The translations under genes were made by a program, and so were the position numbers. The notes below the pieces were generated by a model. It had not been told where the DNA came from and ran no database searches. It saw only the letters and a list, made by a program, of their open reading frames with translations. A DNA stretch of 64,000 bases. Source: Trichococcus sp. K1Tr (GTDB taxonomy: Bacteria; Bacillota; Bacilli; Lactobacillales; Aerococcaceae). The DNA lies in the NCBI RefSeq assembly GCF_028309625.1, contig NZ_JAQMHR010000002.1, positions 124,001-188,000 of the forward strand, written 5' to 3'. Positions 48,346 to 57,698 of this stretch are shown in pieces (the first letter of the stretch is position 1; every line of letters starts with the position of its first letter).

Positions 48346-48496
48346 AAAATTCGGGCTTCATGTAAGAGCTTTTATTCGATTGCTTGTTATATATTAGTGT
48401 ACAATGAGAGTACTACATCTTAGCGATAGAACGGGCTGAATTATTTTACTTTTTTTTGGTGTGGCAGGATGTATAGAAATTTGAAAGAGGTGGCCT

Positions 48497-49372
48497 ATGG
48501 ATAAGAAAAGAATTGTCATTTATACGCTATTATTTATAGCAACATTAGCGATAGCGACACAAGGATTCACGAATACTGGTTTGGACGGACTGCTTGTCCC
48601 GTTACTTTTTACCTTTGCCTATTTTACGATCATCTTTATTATCGCAACAATCATTAAAAACAATTCCATTGTCGATATTGGTTGGGGGATGGGATTTGTT
48701 GTAGGGAGCTGGCTTACACTGCTTGTGACTGAAAATCCCACCGTTTTATCGTATGCCATTGTTGGATTTATTACGGTGTGGGGACTTAGATTATCTTTGC
48801 GCTTATTGAAAAGAAATTACGGGAAGCCTGAAGATTTCAGGTACGCACAGTGGCGGAAAGAGTGGGGCGATAAAGTAGTCATCACCGCCTTTTTCAGAGT
48901 GTTTGTGGTTCAGGGTATCATCAACTTTATCGTTGGATCTGCCAGCTATGTGGTCATCAAATACAACGAATTCAGTTTTGATTCAGCTCACCGCTATTTT
49001 GTTTATGCCGCACTTTTCATTGCGTTGGTAGGATTGTTCTTTGAAGTAGTCGGGGATGAGCAACTAAGACAACACATCAACAAAAAAACACGCACACTTC
49101 TGCAAACAGGCTTATGGTCAATCACACGTCATCCAAACTATCTCGGTGAAATCCTGATTTGGATCGGATTGTATGCAAGTGGTATTACGCTGTTCTTCAC
49201 GGATTCCATCAACCCTTATTATTATCTGTTATTAATCATCTCGCCTATTTTAATGAGTACCGTATTAATCAAAATATCGACGCCATTACTGGAGAAAAAT
49301 ATGGAGAAATACGATGGATGGGAAGAATACACCAAAAGAGTTCCGATGCTTTTTCCTTTCACTAAAAAATAG
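48497..49372 (+). CDS. DUF1295 / steroid 5-alpha-reductase-like membrane protein
   Basis: A 291-residue protein with about seven membrane segments. The C-terminal TRHPNYLGEILIWIG followed by a final conserved segment is the hallmark of the DUF1295 and isoprenylcysteine methyltransferase-like superfamily. Bacterial members are of unknown function, possibly lipid-modifying. GAGGTGG precedes the ATG. It lies between two MerR-related sequences. Confidence 0.88.
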   Translation: MDKKRIVIYTLLFIATLAIATQGFTNTGLDGLLVPLLFTFAYFTIIFIIATIIKNNSIVDIGWGMGFVVGSWLTLLVTENPTVLSYAIVGFITVWGLRLSLRLLKRNYGKPEDFRYAQWRKEWGDKVVITAFFRVFVVQGIINFIVGSASYVVIKYNEFSFDSAHRYFVYAALFIALVGLFFEVVGDEQLRQHINKKTRTLLQTGLWSITRHPNYLGEILIWIGLYASGITLFFTDSINPYYYLLLIISPILMSTVLIKISTPLLEKNMEKYDGWEEYTKRVPMLFPFTKK

Positions 49373-49408
49373 TGCTATAGTATGCGTAATAAATGGAGGT
49401 GGGATTGC

Positions 49409-49822
49409 ATGTCCTATTCAATCGGAGAATTTTCGAAAATGATCGGTCTGCCTGTGTCGACGCTGCGCTACTATGAAAATGAAGGGCTGTTGAAACCGGA
49501 TCGCGATTAGAACAACCTGCGCGTCTATACCGATCAGGATTTAAAATGGGTAACTTTTCTTCTGCATCTCAAAGGCACCGGCATGTCGATGGCGGAACTG
49601 AAGCAGTACACCATTTGGCGTGCCGAAGGGGATGCGACGATGCTGGAACGGATGGAACTCTTGGAAAAGCGGCGACGCTTGTTGGAAAAAGATATACAAG
49701 CATTGATGCACAATCTTGAGGTGATCGAAAATAAGATTGATTTCTACGAGGAGCGCCTTCAAGTGAAAAATGAAGACTTTAGCTCCCAGCTGGAAGCAGA
49801 AAAAGAAAAAAGTACGAACTAA
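49409..49822 (+). pseudogene. MerR-family regulator interrupted by an amber codon
   Basis: A 138-codon frame encodes a full MerR regulator: winged helix SIGEFSKMIGLPVSTLRYYE, wing, and a C-terminal coiled coil. Codon 34 (49508-49510) is TAG where the family has Lys or Glu (RDxNNLRVY), a single-base change. GGAGGTG precedes the ATG. The rest of the frame is intact, which suggests a very recent mutation, a sequencing error, or suppression. The next gene has a MerR-type promoter, so this was probably its activator. A start at 49583 would lack the DNA-binding domain. Confidence 0.85.
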
Positions 49823-49853
49823 GCCCGCCATTTGGTGGGTTTATTTTTATTGC

Positions 49854-49884
49854 TTGACTTAATGTAAAGGTTAAGGTGTACGCT
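49854..49884 (+). promoter_or_regulatory. MerR-type promoter of the DUF3737 gene
   Basis: TTGACT (49854-49859), a 19-nt spacer with CTTAATGTAAAGGTTAAG (dyad ends CTTAA/TTAAG), then TACGCT (49879-49884). The geometry is that of MerR-regulated promoters. It starts 31 nt after the interrupted MerR gene. Confidence 0.8.
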
Positions 49885-49913
49885 CTGATTGTATCAGAGA
49901 GGGGTAATAAATT

Positions 49914-50777
49914 ATGGAACATCTTAATCAACAGCTATTCACCGGGGAACGGGCTCTTTTCAAAGGAAAAGACCTGCAGATCAGTCATTCAGTCTTTGCG
50001 GACGGGGAGTCTCCCTTGAAGGAAAGCAACAATATCGTACTCGAAAACACGATCTTCCGCTGGAAATATCCATTGTGGTATGCACGGAACATCCAGGCAA
50101 ACAACATCACTTTAGTGGAAACTGCGCGTTCCGGCATTTGGTACACAAATGGCATCACGATAACCGACAGCATGATCCAAGCGCCCAAGATATTCAGACG
50201 AGCTGCCGATATCAAGTTGGAACGAGTGGAAATGCCAAATGCCCAAGAAACGTTATGGAACTGCAATGATATTACCTTGAAACAAGTAAACGCTGTGGGC
50301 GATTATTTTGCGATGAACAGCGAAAATATCCGTATTGAGCATTTTACGCTATCGGGGAATTATGCCTTTGATGGTGCCAAAAATATCGAAATTTCACATG
50401 CCAAGTTGCTTTCAAAAGATGCTTTCTGGAATTGCGAGAATGTGGTCGTCAGGGATTCGACGATCATCGGCGAATATTTGGGTTGGAATTCGAAAAACAT
50501 CACCTTCATCGATTGCATCATCGAGAGCAACCAGGGCATGTGCTACATGGAAAACGTGAAGATGGAGAATTGTACGATCATCAACACGGATCTGGCATTC
50601 GAATACTCGACGGTCGACGTTCAAGCGAACAGCCGCATCGACAGTGTCAAGAATCCGATCAGCGGCACGATAACCGCTGCCGGAATCGGAGAACTGATCT
50701 TGGATGACCCGGAAGTCGCGGCCGAGAACACCAAATACCAGCTTGCGGAGGAACAGGAATATGCCATTCGATTTTGA
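49914..50777 (+). CDS. DUF3737 right-handed beta-helix protein
   Basis: A 287-residue protein made of repeated short strands with periodic pattern (for example ENIRIEHFTLSGNYAFDGAK and NITFIDCIIESNQGMCY), typical of a right-handed beta-helix; it matches the DUF3737 family of lactic acid bacteria. Function unknown. AGAGGGG precedes the ATG. Its last 17 nt overlap the start of the aminotransferase gene, showing tight coupling, and it is transcribed from a MerR-type promoter. Confidence 0.88.
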   Translation: MEHLNQQLFTGERALFKGKDLQISHSVFADGESPLKESNNIVLENTIFRWKYPLWYARNIQANNITLVETARSGIWYTNGITITDSMIQAPKIFRRAADIKLERVEMPNAQETLWNCNDITLKQVNAVGDYFAMNSENIRIEHFTLSGNYAFDGAKNIEISHAKLLSKDAFWNCENVVVRDSTIIGEYLGWNSKNITFIDCIIESNQGMCYMENVKMENCTIINTDLAFEYSTVDVQANSRIDSVKNPISGTITAAGIGELILDDPEVAAENTKYQLAEEQEYAIRF

Positions 50778-51936
50778 CCAGATCATCGACAGACGGAACA
50801 CCAACTCTTATAAGTGGGATGTCAAAGCGGATGAGTTGCCGATGTGGGTGGCGGACATGGACTTCGGAACGGCGCCTGCTGTTGTTGACGCCATCGAAAA
50901 GCGTCTGCGGCAAGGCACTTTCGGCTATAATACCGTCCCTGACAGTTTCCGGGAGAGCATCATCCGTTGGTGGCAGAGGCGGCACCGGTTTGCGATGGAA
51001 AAAGAATGGATTCTCTATTGCACAGGCGTCGTTCCTGCCATCTCCTCAATCGTCAGGAAAATGACGGGAATAGGTGATGACATCGTTGTCCTTGCGCCTG
51101 TCTACAACATCTTTTACAATTCCATCCTGAACAACGGCCGGAAAGTCTTGGCGAGCGAGTTGCGCTATGCAGACGGAAGCTATGCCATCGATTTCGCGGA
51201 CCTGGAAGAAAAACTCGCCCGCGAAACGACTTCGCTGTTCATTTTCTGCAACCCGCATAATCCAATCGGCAAAGTCTGGGATCGGCCGACGCTGGAACGG
51301 ATCGCCGAATTATGCATCAAGCATGATGTGCTGGTCGTGAGCGATGAAATCCATTGCGATCTGACGCATATCGGCCATGCGTACATCCCGTTTGCCTCCC
51401 TTTCCGAGGAGATTGCTGACCGGACAATCAGCTGCATCGCGCCGACGAAAACTTTCAACATCGCCGGACTGCAAACAGCGGCAATCGTCATTCCGAATCC
51501 TGAAATCAGAAAACAAGTGGACAGAGGAATCAACACGGATGAAGTGGCGGAACCGAATACTTTCGCGATCCAAGCGGCTGAAGCGGCTTTCGACGAAGGG
51601 GAAGAATGGCTGGAGGAACTGCGGGAATATCTGGAACTGAACCGGGAATTCCTGATCGGTTCTTTGAAGGAACTTGTTCCCGAAGTCCAGGTGATCGAGG
51701 CTGAAGCAACCTATCTGGCTTGGATCGATTGCGCGGCGATAACGGAGGACACGAAGGCGCTGTGCGCGTTCATCAGCGAGAAAACCGGACTCTATCTTTC
51801 CGCAGGGGATATTTTCGGCGGCAACGGTTCGCGCTTTGTCCGCTGGAATTATGCCTGCCCGAAGTCGCTTCTGGAAGACGGTATACAACGGTTTGTTGAA
51901 GGAGTAGCGTTGTGCCAAAAGGACAGATGCCGTTGA
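50761..51936 (+). CDS. MalY/PatB-type PLP aminotransferase (probable cystathionine beta-lyase)
   Basis: A 391-residue fold-type I PLP enzyme. The N-terminal YKWDVKADELPMWVADMDF is diagnostic of the MalY/PatB group, and the PLP lysine is in APTKTFNIAGLQ. Members cleave cystathionine or cysteine conjugates (C-S lyases). The ATG at 50761 follows GGAGG inside the DUF3737 gene. With metE-metF elsewhere in the window it could supply homocysteine, but the coupling with DUF3737 under a MerR-type promoter suggests a stress role. Confidence 0.92.
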   Translation: MPFDFDQIIDRRNTNSYKWDVKADELPMWVADMDFGTAPAVVDAIEKRLRQGTFGYNTVPDSFRESIIRWWQRRHRFAMEKEWILYCTGVVPAISSIVRKMTGIGDDIVVLAPVYNIFYNSILNNGRKVLASELRYADGSYAIDFADLEEKLARETTSLFIFCNPHNPIGKVWDRPTLERIAELCIKHDVLVVSDEIHCDLTHIGHAYIPFASLSEEIADRTISCIAPTKTFNIAGLQTAAIVIPNPEIRKQVDRGINTDEVAEPNTFAIQAAEAAFDEGEEWLEELREYLELNREFLIGSLKELVPEVQVIEAEATYLAWIDCAAITEDTKALCAFISEKTGLYLSAGDIFGGNGSRFVRWNYACPKSLLEDGIQRFVEGVALCQKDRCR

Positions 51937-51989
51937 GGACAACTGTTCCTATAGACACCTGAACCCGCAATCGTCAGCAAACTGCTTTT

Positions 51990-52117
51990 CTCCGGTGAAC
52001 GCAGGCTTCGCCGGAGTTCGGCCCACATTCTGGGTGTGTTCTTCTGCGAGAATTTCTTTATCGGTGTTGAGGTCAAATATTGCCGGTATCCTCCGGCTAG
52101 TGGATTGCTCACCGGAG
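51990..52117 (+). repeat. Array F: units of the CTCC/GGAG family
   Basis: Hairpins at 51990-52016 and 52091-52117, each 27 nt with arms beginning CTCCGG and ending CCGGAG, flank a degenerate unit near 52042 (TTCTGCGAG, TCGGTG). Spacing is about 52 and 49 bp. Sequence is nearly the same as array E in the first unit. It lies between malY-like gene and the LysR gene on the same strand. Confidence 0.78.
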
Positions 52118-52304
52118 GAAGGGACGCAAGCTGCGGCGCCATGCAGGGTGCGTCCTTGTCCTGTTTCAGTTTTACGGCCGGAGCTTGATGTGAGATACTT
52201 GAACCGAAGCGATTGCAGCCCCGCTGTGCTGAAAAAACGGCTCTGTAATCGGAAGACGAATCGGAAGGATTAAAGCCGAATCAAGGGATAGGAGAGTATT
52301 GACT

Positions 52305-53189
52305 ATGGAGTTGCGGGTTCTGAATTATTTTTTGACAGTGGTTTATGAAGAGAACATCACTAGTGCCGCTGAAAAGTTGCACATCACCCAGCCGACCTTG
52401 TCGCGCCAATTGATGCATTTGGAAGAGGAATTAGGCGTTTCTTTGTTCCGGCGCGGCAAAAAGAAAATCACGTTGACCAGCGAAGGGTTGCTGCTGAAAA
52501 GACGGGCGGAGGAAATCCTCGATCTGACCAGCAGGACCGAACTGGAGCTGAAGGAGCAGAAAACGCTCATGAACGGCGAAATCGCCATCGGTGGGGGAGA
52601 AACGCAGTCCATGCGCGTTTTGGCTGATTTCATCAAGACCTTCAGCACGGAATATCCGCAAGTGACCTACAAATTGTACAGTGCCGATGCCGATGACATC
52701 AAGGATCGGGTCAACAAAGGGCTGTTGGACATCTGCCTGCTGACGGAGCCGGTCGATGTCGATAAATATGATTTCATCCGGATTCCCCAGAAAGAACGCT
52801 GGGGTGTCATCATGCGGAAGGACAGTCCGCTGGCGCAGGAGCGCTCCGTTGCACCTGAGGATCTGTTGGCTTATCCGATCCTGATTCCGGGGAGAGCATT
52901 GGTCCAGAACGAACTTGACAATTGGTTCGGCGACGCCTATGGGGCCGTGCATATCATTGGGCGCTACAATCTGATCTACAATGCAGCCATTCTGGTGGAA
53001 GCGGGCGTCGGGGTTGCGTTGTGCTTGGAAAAACTTGTCCCGGTCAGTGAGGAAACCGAGCTCTGCTTCCGGACCTTGGCGCCTGCATTGGAGACAGGCG
53101 TGGTCATCGCCTGGAAAAAGAATCAGATTTTCCCGCCGGCAGTGGCTAAATTCATCGAGCTTCTTAAGAAATGTCTACTGAATAATTAA
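52305..53189 (+). CDS. LysR-family transcriptional regulator
   Basis: A 294-residue LysR protein. The N-terminal helix-turn-helix is VLNYFLTVVYEENITSAAEK, continuing LHITQPTLSRQL, followed by a substrate-binding-like effector domain. I start at ATG 52305, 10 nt after GGAG; a TTG at 52299 is also in frame. Its target is not evident: it precedes the insertion sequence and follows the aminotransferase operon on the same strand. Confidence 0.92.
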   Translation: MELRVLNYFLTVVYEENITSAAEKLHITQPTLSRQLMHLEEELGVSLFRRGKKKITLTSEGLLLKRRAEEILDLTSRTELELKEQKTLMNGEIAIGGGETQSMRVLADFIKTFSTEYPQVTYKLYSADADDIKDRVNKGLLDICLLTEPVDVDKYDFIRIPQKERWGVIMRKDSPLAQERSVAPEDLLAYPILIPGRALVQNELDNWFGDAYGAVHIIGRYNLIYNAAILVEAGVGVALCLEKLVPVSEETELCFRTLAPALETGVVIAWKKNQIFPPAVAKFIELLKKCLLNN

Positions 53190-53202
53190 CAAACCTTATC
53201 GC

Positions 53203-53225
53203 AACAGCGTTTTTAGCTGTTTTTT
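53203..53225 (+). terminator. Terminator after the LysR gene
   Basis: Arms AACAGC and GCTGTT, 7-nt loop, TTTTT tail. TATAAT at 53228-53233 just beyond may serve the transposase gene. Confidence 0.7.
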
Positions 53226-53308
53226 GGTATAATAGATGCATGGATTCCAGAGGGAAATACCAAAAACCCGTGCACTTTTTTCAAAAATGATACAAAGAGG
53301 CGATGAAA

Positions 53309-54733
53309 ATGTACAAAAAGCAGACGAATCGGCAATTAACCATTTATGACTTCGATCAGCCATTGGGCCTTACGATGAACCCAGAAAACCGTTGGGTCAA
53401 AAAAGCAGATTCGATTCCCTGGTCAGTCATTGAAGATAAGTACGCTGCTCTGTTCAGCAGTGACAGAGGCAACATCGCCAAACCGGTAAGGATGGCACTA
53501 GGTGCCTTGATTATTCAAAGTGAATTTCAGTATGCAGATACCGAAGTCGTCAATCAGATTCGCGAAAATCCCTATCTGCAGTACTTTGTCGGACTACCTT
53601 CCTATAAGGATGAAAAGCCGTTCGATGCTTCTTCGATGGTGCACTTCCGCAAACGTCTCTCCTCCGAAATTCTGATTGAAATCAATGAATTGATCCTCAA
53701 ACCTATAGAGGATGGAGCAGATGATTCCCAAGCTGACGATAATGACAATAGTGATGACAATGATGCATCGGGATCTAAGAATGAAGGGACGCTCATTCTA
53801 GATGCCACTTGCGCGCCTTCAGAAATCAAGTTCCCGCAAGACACGGAACTGTTGAACGAATGTCGGGAAAAGTTGGAAGGCATCATCGACGAAATCTGCG
53901 AAGCAAACCACCTTCCCAAACCGCGTACCTATCGGAAAATAGCCCGAAGGGATTATCTCAACATCGCACGCAAGAAAAAGAAAAGTGGCAAACAAATTCG
54001 CAAAGCCATCGGCAAGCAACTGAACTACATCCGGCGGGATTTAGGATACATCGACGCATTTATGGAGCAAGGTTATACGCTAAGAGCGAAGCAAGTCGAC
54101 CTGTTGGGAACTTTGCGGAAATTGTATGAACAGCAGCTCTACATGCACACAAGTAGGACGCACAAAGTGCAGGATCGCATCGTCAGTATCAGCCAGCCAT
54201 TTATCCGCCCGATTGTCCGCGGAAAAGCCAAGAACCCGGTGGAGTTCGGAGCCAAACTGGACATGAGCATAACCAATGGGTACGCCCGAATCGAGAAAAT
54301 TTCTTTCGATGCCTACAACGAGAGCGAATGCCTCATAGTTGCGGTGGAACGCTACAAAGAACGGATGGGAGTGTATCCTGAACGAGTTTTGGCGGATAAA
54401 ATATACCGAAATCGCACAAACTTAAGCTACTGCAAAGAACTCGGAATCCGATTATCCGGCCCGTCGCTCGGCAGGCCCAAGAAGGATCAGAAGATTGACA
54501 AAAAACAAGAATACAGCGACAACTGCGATCGAGTAGAGGTCGAGAGAGGCTTCAGCCTGGCGAAAAGAAAGTTCGGGCTCAGGCTTATTCGAACACGCCT
54601 TGAAGAGACCAGTCTCTGTGTGATTGCTTTATCCATCCTTACAATGAACCTGTCCAAGGTTTCATTGCGCATTTTTTTGACTTTCATCCAATGGATGAGC
54701 TCCCCTAGAATTGAACCTCTAATGAAGCCGTAA
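53309..54733 (+). mobile_element. IS5/IS1182-like DDE transposase gene
   Basis: A 474-residue transposase: N-terminal DUF772-type region (NIAKPVRMALGALIIQ), then a DDE domain with Asp in LILDATCAPSE, Asp in VLADKIYRNRTN and Glu in RVEVERGFSLAKRKFG. An acidic low-complexity insert (SQADDNDNSDDNDASG) lies before the first Asp. The ATG at 53309 is 8 nt after AAGAGG. The gene is intact, so the element could be active. I could not define terminal inverted repeats with confidence; AGCTAAAAA after the stop and TTTTTAGCT at 53210-53218 are inverted but short. Confidence 0.85.
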
Positions 54734-54897
54734 GCTAAAAATAGGGATTTATTCAGCAGGCATTAAGAATGCCTTCAGGGCATGATCAATCATGCAAAAA
54801 AACTATTATCTTTTTCTACGGTTGCGTTTTAAACTGGTATTAAGAAAAATGATGTATGCATTATAGGCATGGACATTCAGAAAGGAAAATCATCAGT

Positions 54898-56094
54898 ATG
54901 GATATGAGGACACTCAAGAAGCTTGCGCTGTTGTCCAGCTCATTTGTTGTCGTTTCCGGTGGAGCCATCGCGGTGAATGTGCCCGCCATCGCCCGGGATT
55001 TTCCGGAAGTCCCGTTGCCGTTGGTGGAATCTTTGACAACGATGCCTTCCCTGTTCTTGATCGTTTCGGTTCTGCTCAGCCACGCCATCGCAAGGAAAGT
55101 CGGCTATAAGAGGACTGTTCTTGTGGGGCTGGCTACGGTTCTGGTTTCAGGCTTGGTTCCGGTATTTGTGCATCATTTCTGGATCATTTTCCTTTCCAGG
55201 GCACTCTTCGGATTCGGGATCGGACTTTTCAATTCGCTCCTGGTCAGTTTTATCCGGCATTTTTATGAGGGGGCCGAGAGAGCGGCGATGATCGGGCTGC
55301 AGAGCGCCTTTGAAGGCATCGGCGGGATGACCATTTCCTTTCTTGTGGGGCAGCTGCTTAAGATCGACTGGCAAACTTCCTTTTGGGTCTACTTGGCGGC
55401 TCTGCTGGCGATGCTTCTGTTCGCGGCCTTGGTTCCGGATATCCCGGCTGAACCGGCTGCCGTTTCCAGTCAGCCACAGCAAACGGATCCTTTGAGCACA
55501 CGCAGCAATGCGATGGACAAGGCGGTTTTCGGCTATCTGACCTTGCTCGTTGTGGCGGTGATGTTCTATATGACGATCACGGTCCGGGTCACGCCGCTCA
55601 TGCTGGCGAACGGTTACGGCGATGCTACGAACGGAAGCTACATCCTTTCCCTGATTGGCATCGGTGCAATGACAGCTGGTTTTTTATTCGGAAAAGTTTT
55701 TGGGGCTGTCGGGAAATATACTTTGCCGCTTGCCTTGTTCGGGATGGGAATGGCTCTGGTCACGATCGGGCTCTCGGACACTGTATGGATGACTGGTTTG
55801 GCTGCTGCATTCTGCGGCTTCTCCTTCCGTACTTTCATCCCTTATCTCTTCAACAAAGTCAACAGCTCGGCGTCGGGGAACGCGAATGCCGCCACATCGC
55901 TGCTGCTTGTCGGATTCAATATCGGCGCAGCCTTTTCCCCTTACGGTATCGTTCTGGTGGAGCGCCTGTTCCGGCTGACTTCAGAACGGGGAATTTTTTT
56001 CCTGGAAGGGGCACTGCTGCTGGGGGGCGGTATCCTCGGTGGCGGCTATCATTTTCTGGCGAAGCATGCTGAAACCAGTGCGGAGGAAGTGTGA
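54898..56094 (+). CDS. MFS transporter
   Basis: A 398-residue membrane protein with about twelve hydrophobic segments in the MFS pattern, with a motif A-like loop ARKVGYKRTVLVG after segment 2. I prefer the ATG at 54898, after AAAGGAAAA; an in-frame ATG at 54856 would add 14 residues. Substrate unknown; drug or metabolite efflux is likely. A hairpin (TTTCAGCGC, GCGCTGAAA; 56104-56139) follows without a T-tract. Confidence 0.85.
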   Translation: MDMRTLKKLALLSSSFVVVSGGAIAVNVPAIARDFPEVPLPLVESLTTMPSLFLIVSVLLSHAIARKVGYKRTVLVGLATVLVSGLVPVFVHHFWIIFLSRALFGFGIGLFNSLLVSFIRHFYEGAERAAMIGLQSAFEGIGGMTISFLVGQLLKIDWQTSFWVYLAALLAMLLFAALVPDIPAEPAAVSSQPQQTDPLSTRSNAMDKAVFGYLTLLVVAVMFYMTITVRVTPLMLANGYGDATNGSYILSLIGIGAMTAGFLFGKVFGAVGKYTLPLALFGMGMALVTIGLSDTVWMTGLAAAFCGFSFRTFIPYLFNKVNSSASGNANAATSLLLVGFNIGAAFSPYGIVLVERLFRLTSERGIFFLEGALLLGGGILGGGYHFLAKHAETSAEEV

Positions 56095-56265
56095 GCAGCT
56101 CGGTTTCAGCGCAACATTGATCTCAATGGAGCGCTGAAACAGGGTCCTTGCTGGTCCTGCTTAGCGAATTGTGTTATTTTGGATATGTGAACGCATTCAT
56201 TTTGAGAAAAACAAAAAAACTAAGACTGCATGAAAAAGCTAGACAACTTTAAGGAGGAAAAGAAA

Positions 56266-57069
56266 ATGGCAACACACAAACAAGCCGTTCCACCACCTAC
56301 CGTATTTTTTGGAGAAGAAGCTTTTCAACCGATCGACCAAACGGAGGTCCGCTGGCTGGGCAGCGGCGGGATGTTCGTGAACACCCGCGGCACCTGCATC
56401 ATGATGGATCCGATGCTGAAGGACTTCGATATGCCGCTTCTGATCGACATGCCGATTGCGCCTGAAAACATCCCGCATCTGGATGCTGTGCTGATTACGC
56501 ACTGCGACAATGACCATTACAGCGTGCCGTCGCTGCACGCGATGGAGCATGTCTCCAAAGCATTCCACGGGCCGCATTATGTGGCCGAACTGATGCAGGC
56601 GGAAGGATTTCCAGCAAACGGACATACTATCGGCGACAGTTTCGAAATCGGACCGGCCAAAATAACGCTGACACCGGCGGACCATGCCTGGCAGAATGAA
56701 AAAGCCAAATACAATTACCGAGTATTCCGGTTGGAGGATTACTGCGGCTTTTGGATCGAGACACCGGATGGAATCATCTGGGCACCGGGAGATTCCCGGT
56801 TGATGAAGGAGCACTTGGAAATGCCGCAGCCGGATGTGATTCTCTTCGACTTTTCCGACAACGAGTGGCATATCGGATTGGAAGGGGCCATCCAAATGGC
56901 GAACACCTATCCTGAAGCACATCTGATTCTTTGCCATTGGGGCACGGTGGATGCGCCGGATCTGAACGTGTTCAACGCCGACCCGCAATCCTTGTGCGAC
57001 CGGGTGGTTAATCCGGAAAGGATCCATGCTTACGCACCGGGACAGCCATTCAGCCTGAAAAAATCCTAA
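56266..57069 (+). CDS. UlaG-like metallo-hydrolase (beta-lactamase fold)
   Basis: A 267-residue protein of the metal-dependent hydrolase family related to L-ascorbate-6-phosphate lactonase UlaG. The motif is THCDNDHYS in place of the canonical THxHxDH, so the second histidine is Asp; this is common in UlaG relatives of unknown activity. ADHAWQ and LCHWGTVD hold further ligands. The ATG at 56266 follows AAGGAGG; a start at 56230 is unlikely. It is followed directly by a phosphatase gene. Confidence 0.88.
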   Translation: MATHKQAVPPPTVFFGEEAFQPIDQTEVRWLGSGGMFVNTRGTCIMMDPMLKDFDMPLLIDMPIAPENIPHLDAVLITHCDNDHYSVPSLHAMEHVSKAFHGPHYVAELMQAEGFPANGHTIGDSFEIGPAKITLTPADHAWQNEKAKYNYRVFRLEDYCGFWIETPDGIIWAPGDSRLMKEHLEMPQPDVILFDFSDNEWHIGLEGAIQMANTYPEAHLILCHWGTVDAPDLNVFNADPQSLCDRVVNPERIHAYAPGQPFSLKKS

Positions 57070-57087
57070 ATGATTGGAGATTCGCGG

Positions 57088-57657
57088 ATGAAACGATTAT
57101 ATTTGGTCCGTCACGGCGAGACTTTGTTCAATACCCAAGGAAAGATTCAGGGCTGGAGCGACTCGCCTTTGACGGAACGGGGCATCAAACAGGCTCAGGC
57201 CGTGCGGGATTATTTCGGATCGGAAGGCATCCGCTTCGATCATGCCTACAGTTCCACATCGGAAAGGGCCAGCGATACGCTGGAATTGATCACCGGCATG
57301 CCCTATGCACGTTTGAAAGGATTGAAGGAAGTCAATTATGGCTTCTTCGAAGGGGAGCGGGAGATGCTCAAACCGAAAGAGCCGCAGGAAATCGTGTCTT
57401 TCTTTGTGCCATTCGGAGGGGAAAATACGAATGATGTGGCGGAGCGGGTGGCACAGACGCTGACGGAAGTGATGGAGCAGGAAGATCATACGAACGTTTT
57501 GGTGGTCTCCCATAGCGGCGCTTGCTACAATTTTTTGAAGCTTTGGCAAGACCCGGCGGAGGAGTTGGCGAAAGGTTTCCCGAACGGGAGCATCTTCGTT
57601 TACGAATACAAAGAGAAGGTATTCCGATTGGAGGAAGTCGTCAGGCCGGTTTTATAG
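57088..57657 (+). CDS. Histidine phosphatase-family protein
   Basis: A 189-residue phosphoglycerate mutase-like phosphatase with the catalytic LVRHGETLFNTQGKIQGW at the N-terminus and the second histidine in VVSHSGACYN. The ATG at 57088 lies 8 nt after GGAG; the ATG at 57070 directly follows the previous stop and has no ribosome site. It is likely a general sugar-phosphate phosphatase. It is co-transcribed with the UlaG-like gene. Confidence 0.9.
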   Translation: MKRLYLVRHGETLFNTQGKIQGWSDSPLTERGIKQAQAVRDYFGSEGIRFDHAYSSTSERASDTLELITGMPYARLKGLKEVNYGFFEGEREMLKPKEPQEIVSFFVPFGGENTNDVAERVAQTLTEVMEQEDHTNVLVVSHSGACYNFLKLWQDPAEELAKGFPNGSIFVYEYKEKVFRLEEVVRPVL

Positions 57658-57698
57658 CGCAATAAGACTGTACGTTTAAGAGGAATGGAGGAAAAAAG

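Noticed and set aside
49583-49822. Separate 79-residue coiled-coil protein
   Set aside because: It is the C-terminal part of the amber-interrupted MerR gene, in the same frame, without its own ribosome site.
53210-54745. TTTTTAGCT/AGCTAAAAA as terminal inverted repeats of the insertion sequence
   Set aside because: Only nine AT-rich bases, the left one is part of the LysR terminator, and no target duplication is seen.
56104-56139. Hairpin after the MFS gene as a terminator
   Set aside because: The stem is good (TTTCAGCGC/GCGCTGAAA) but no T-tract follows on either strand.
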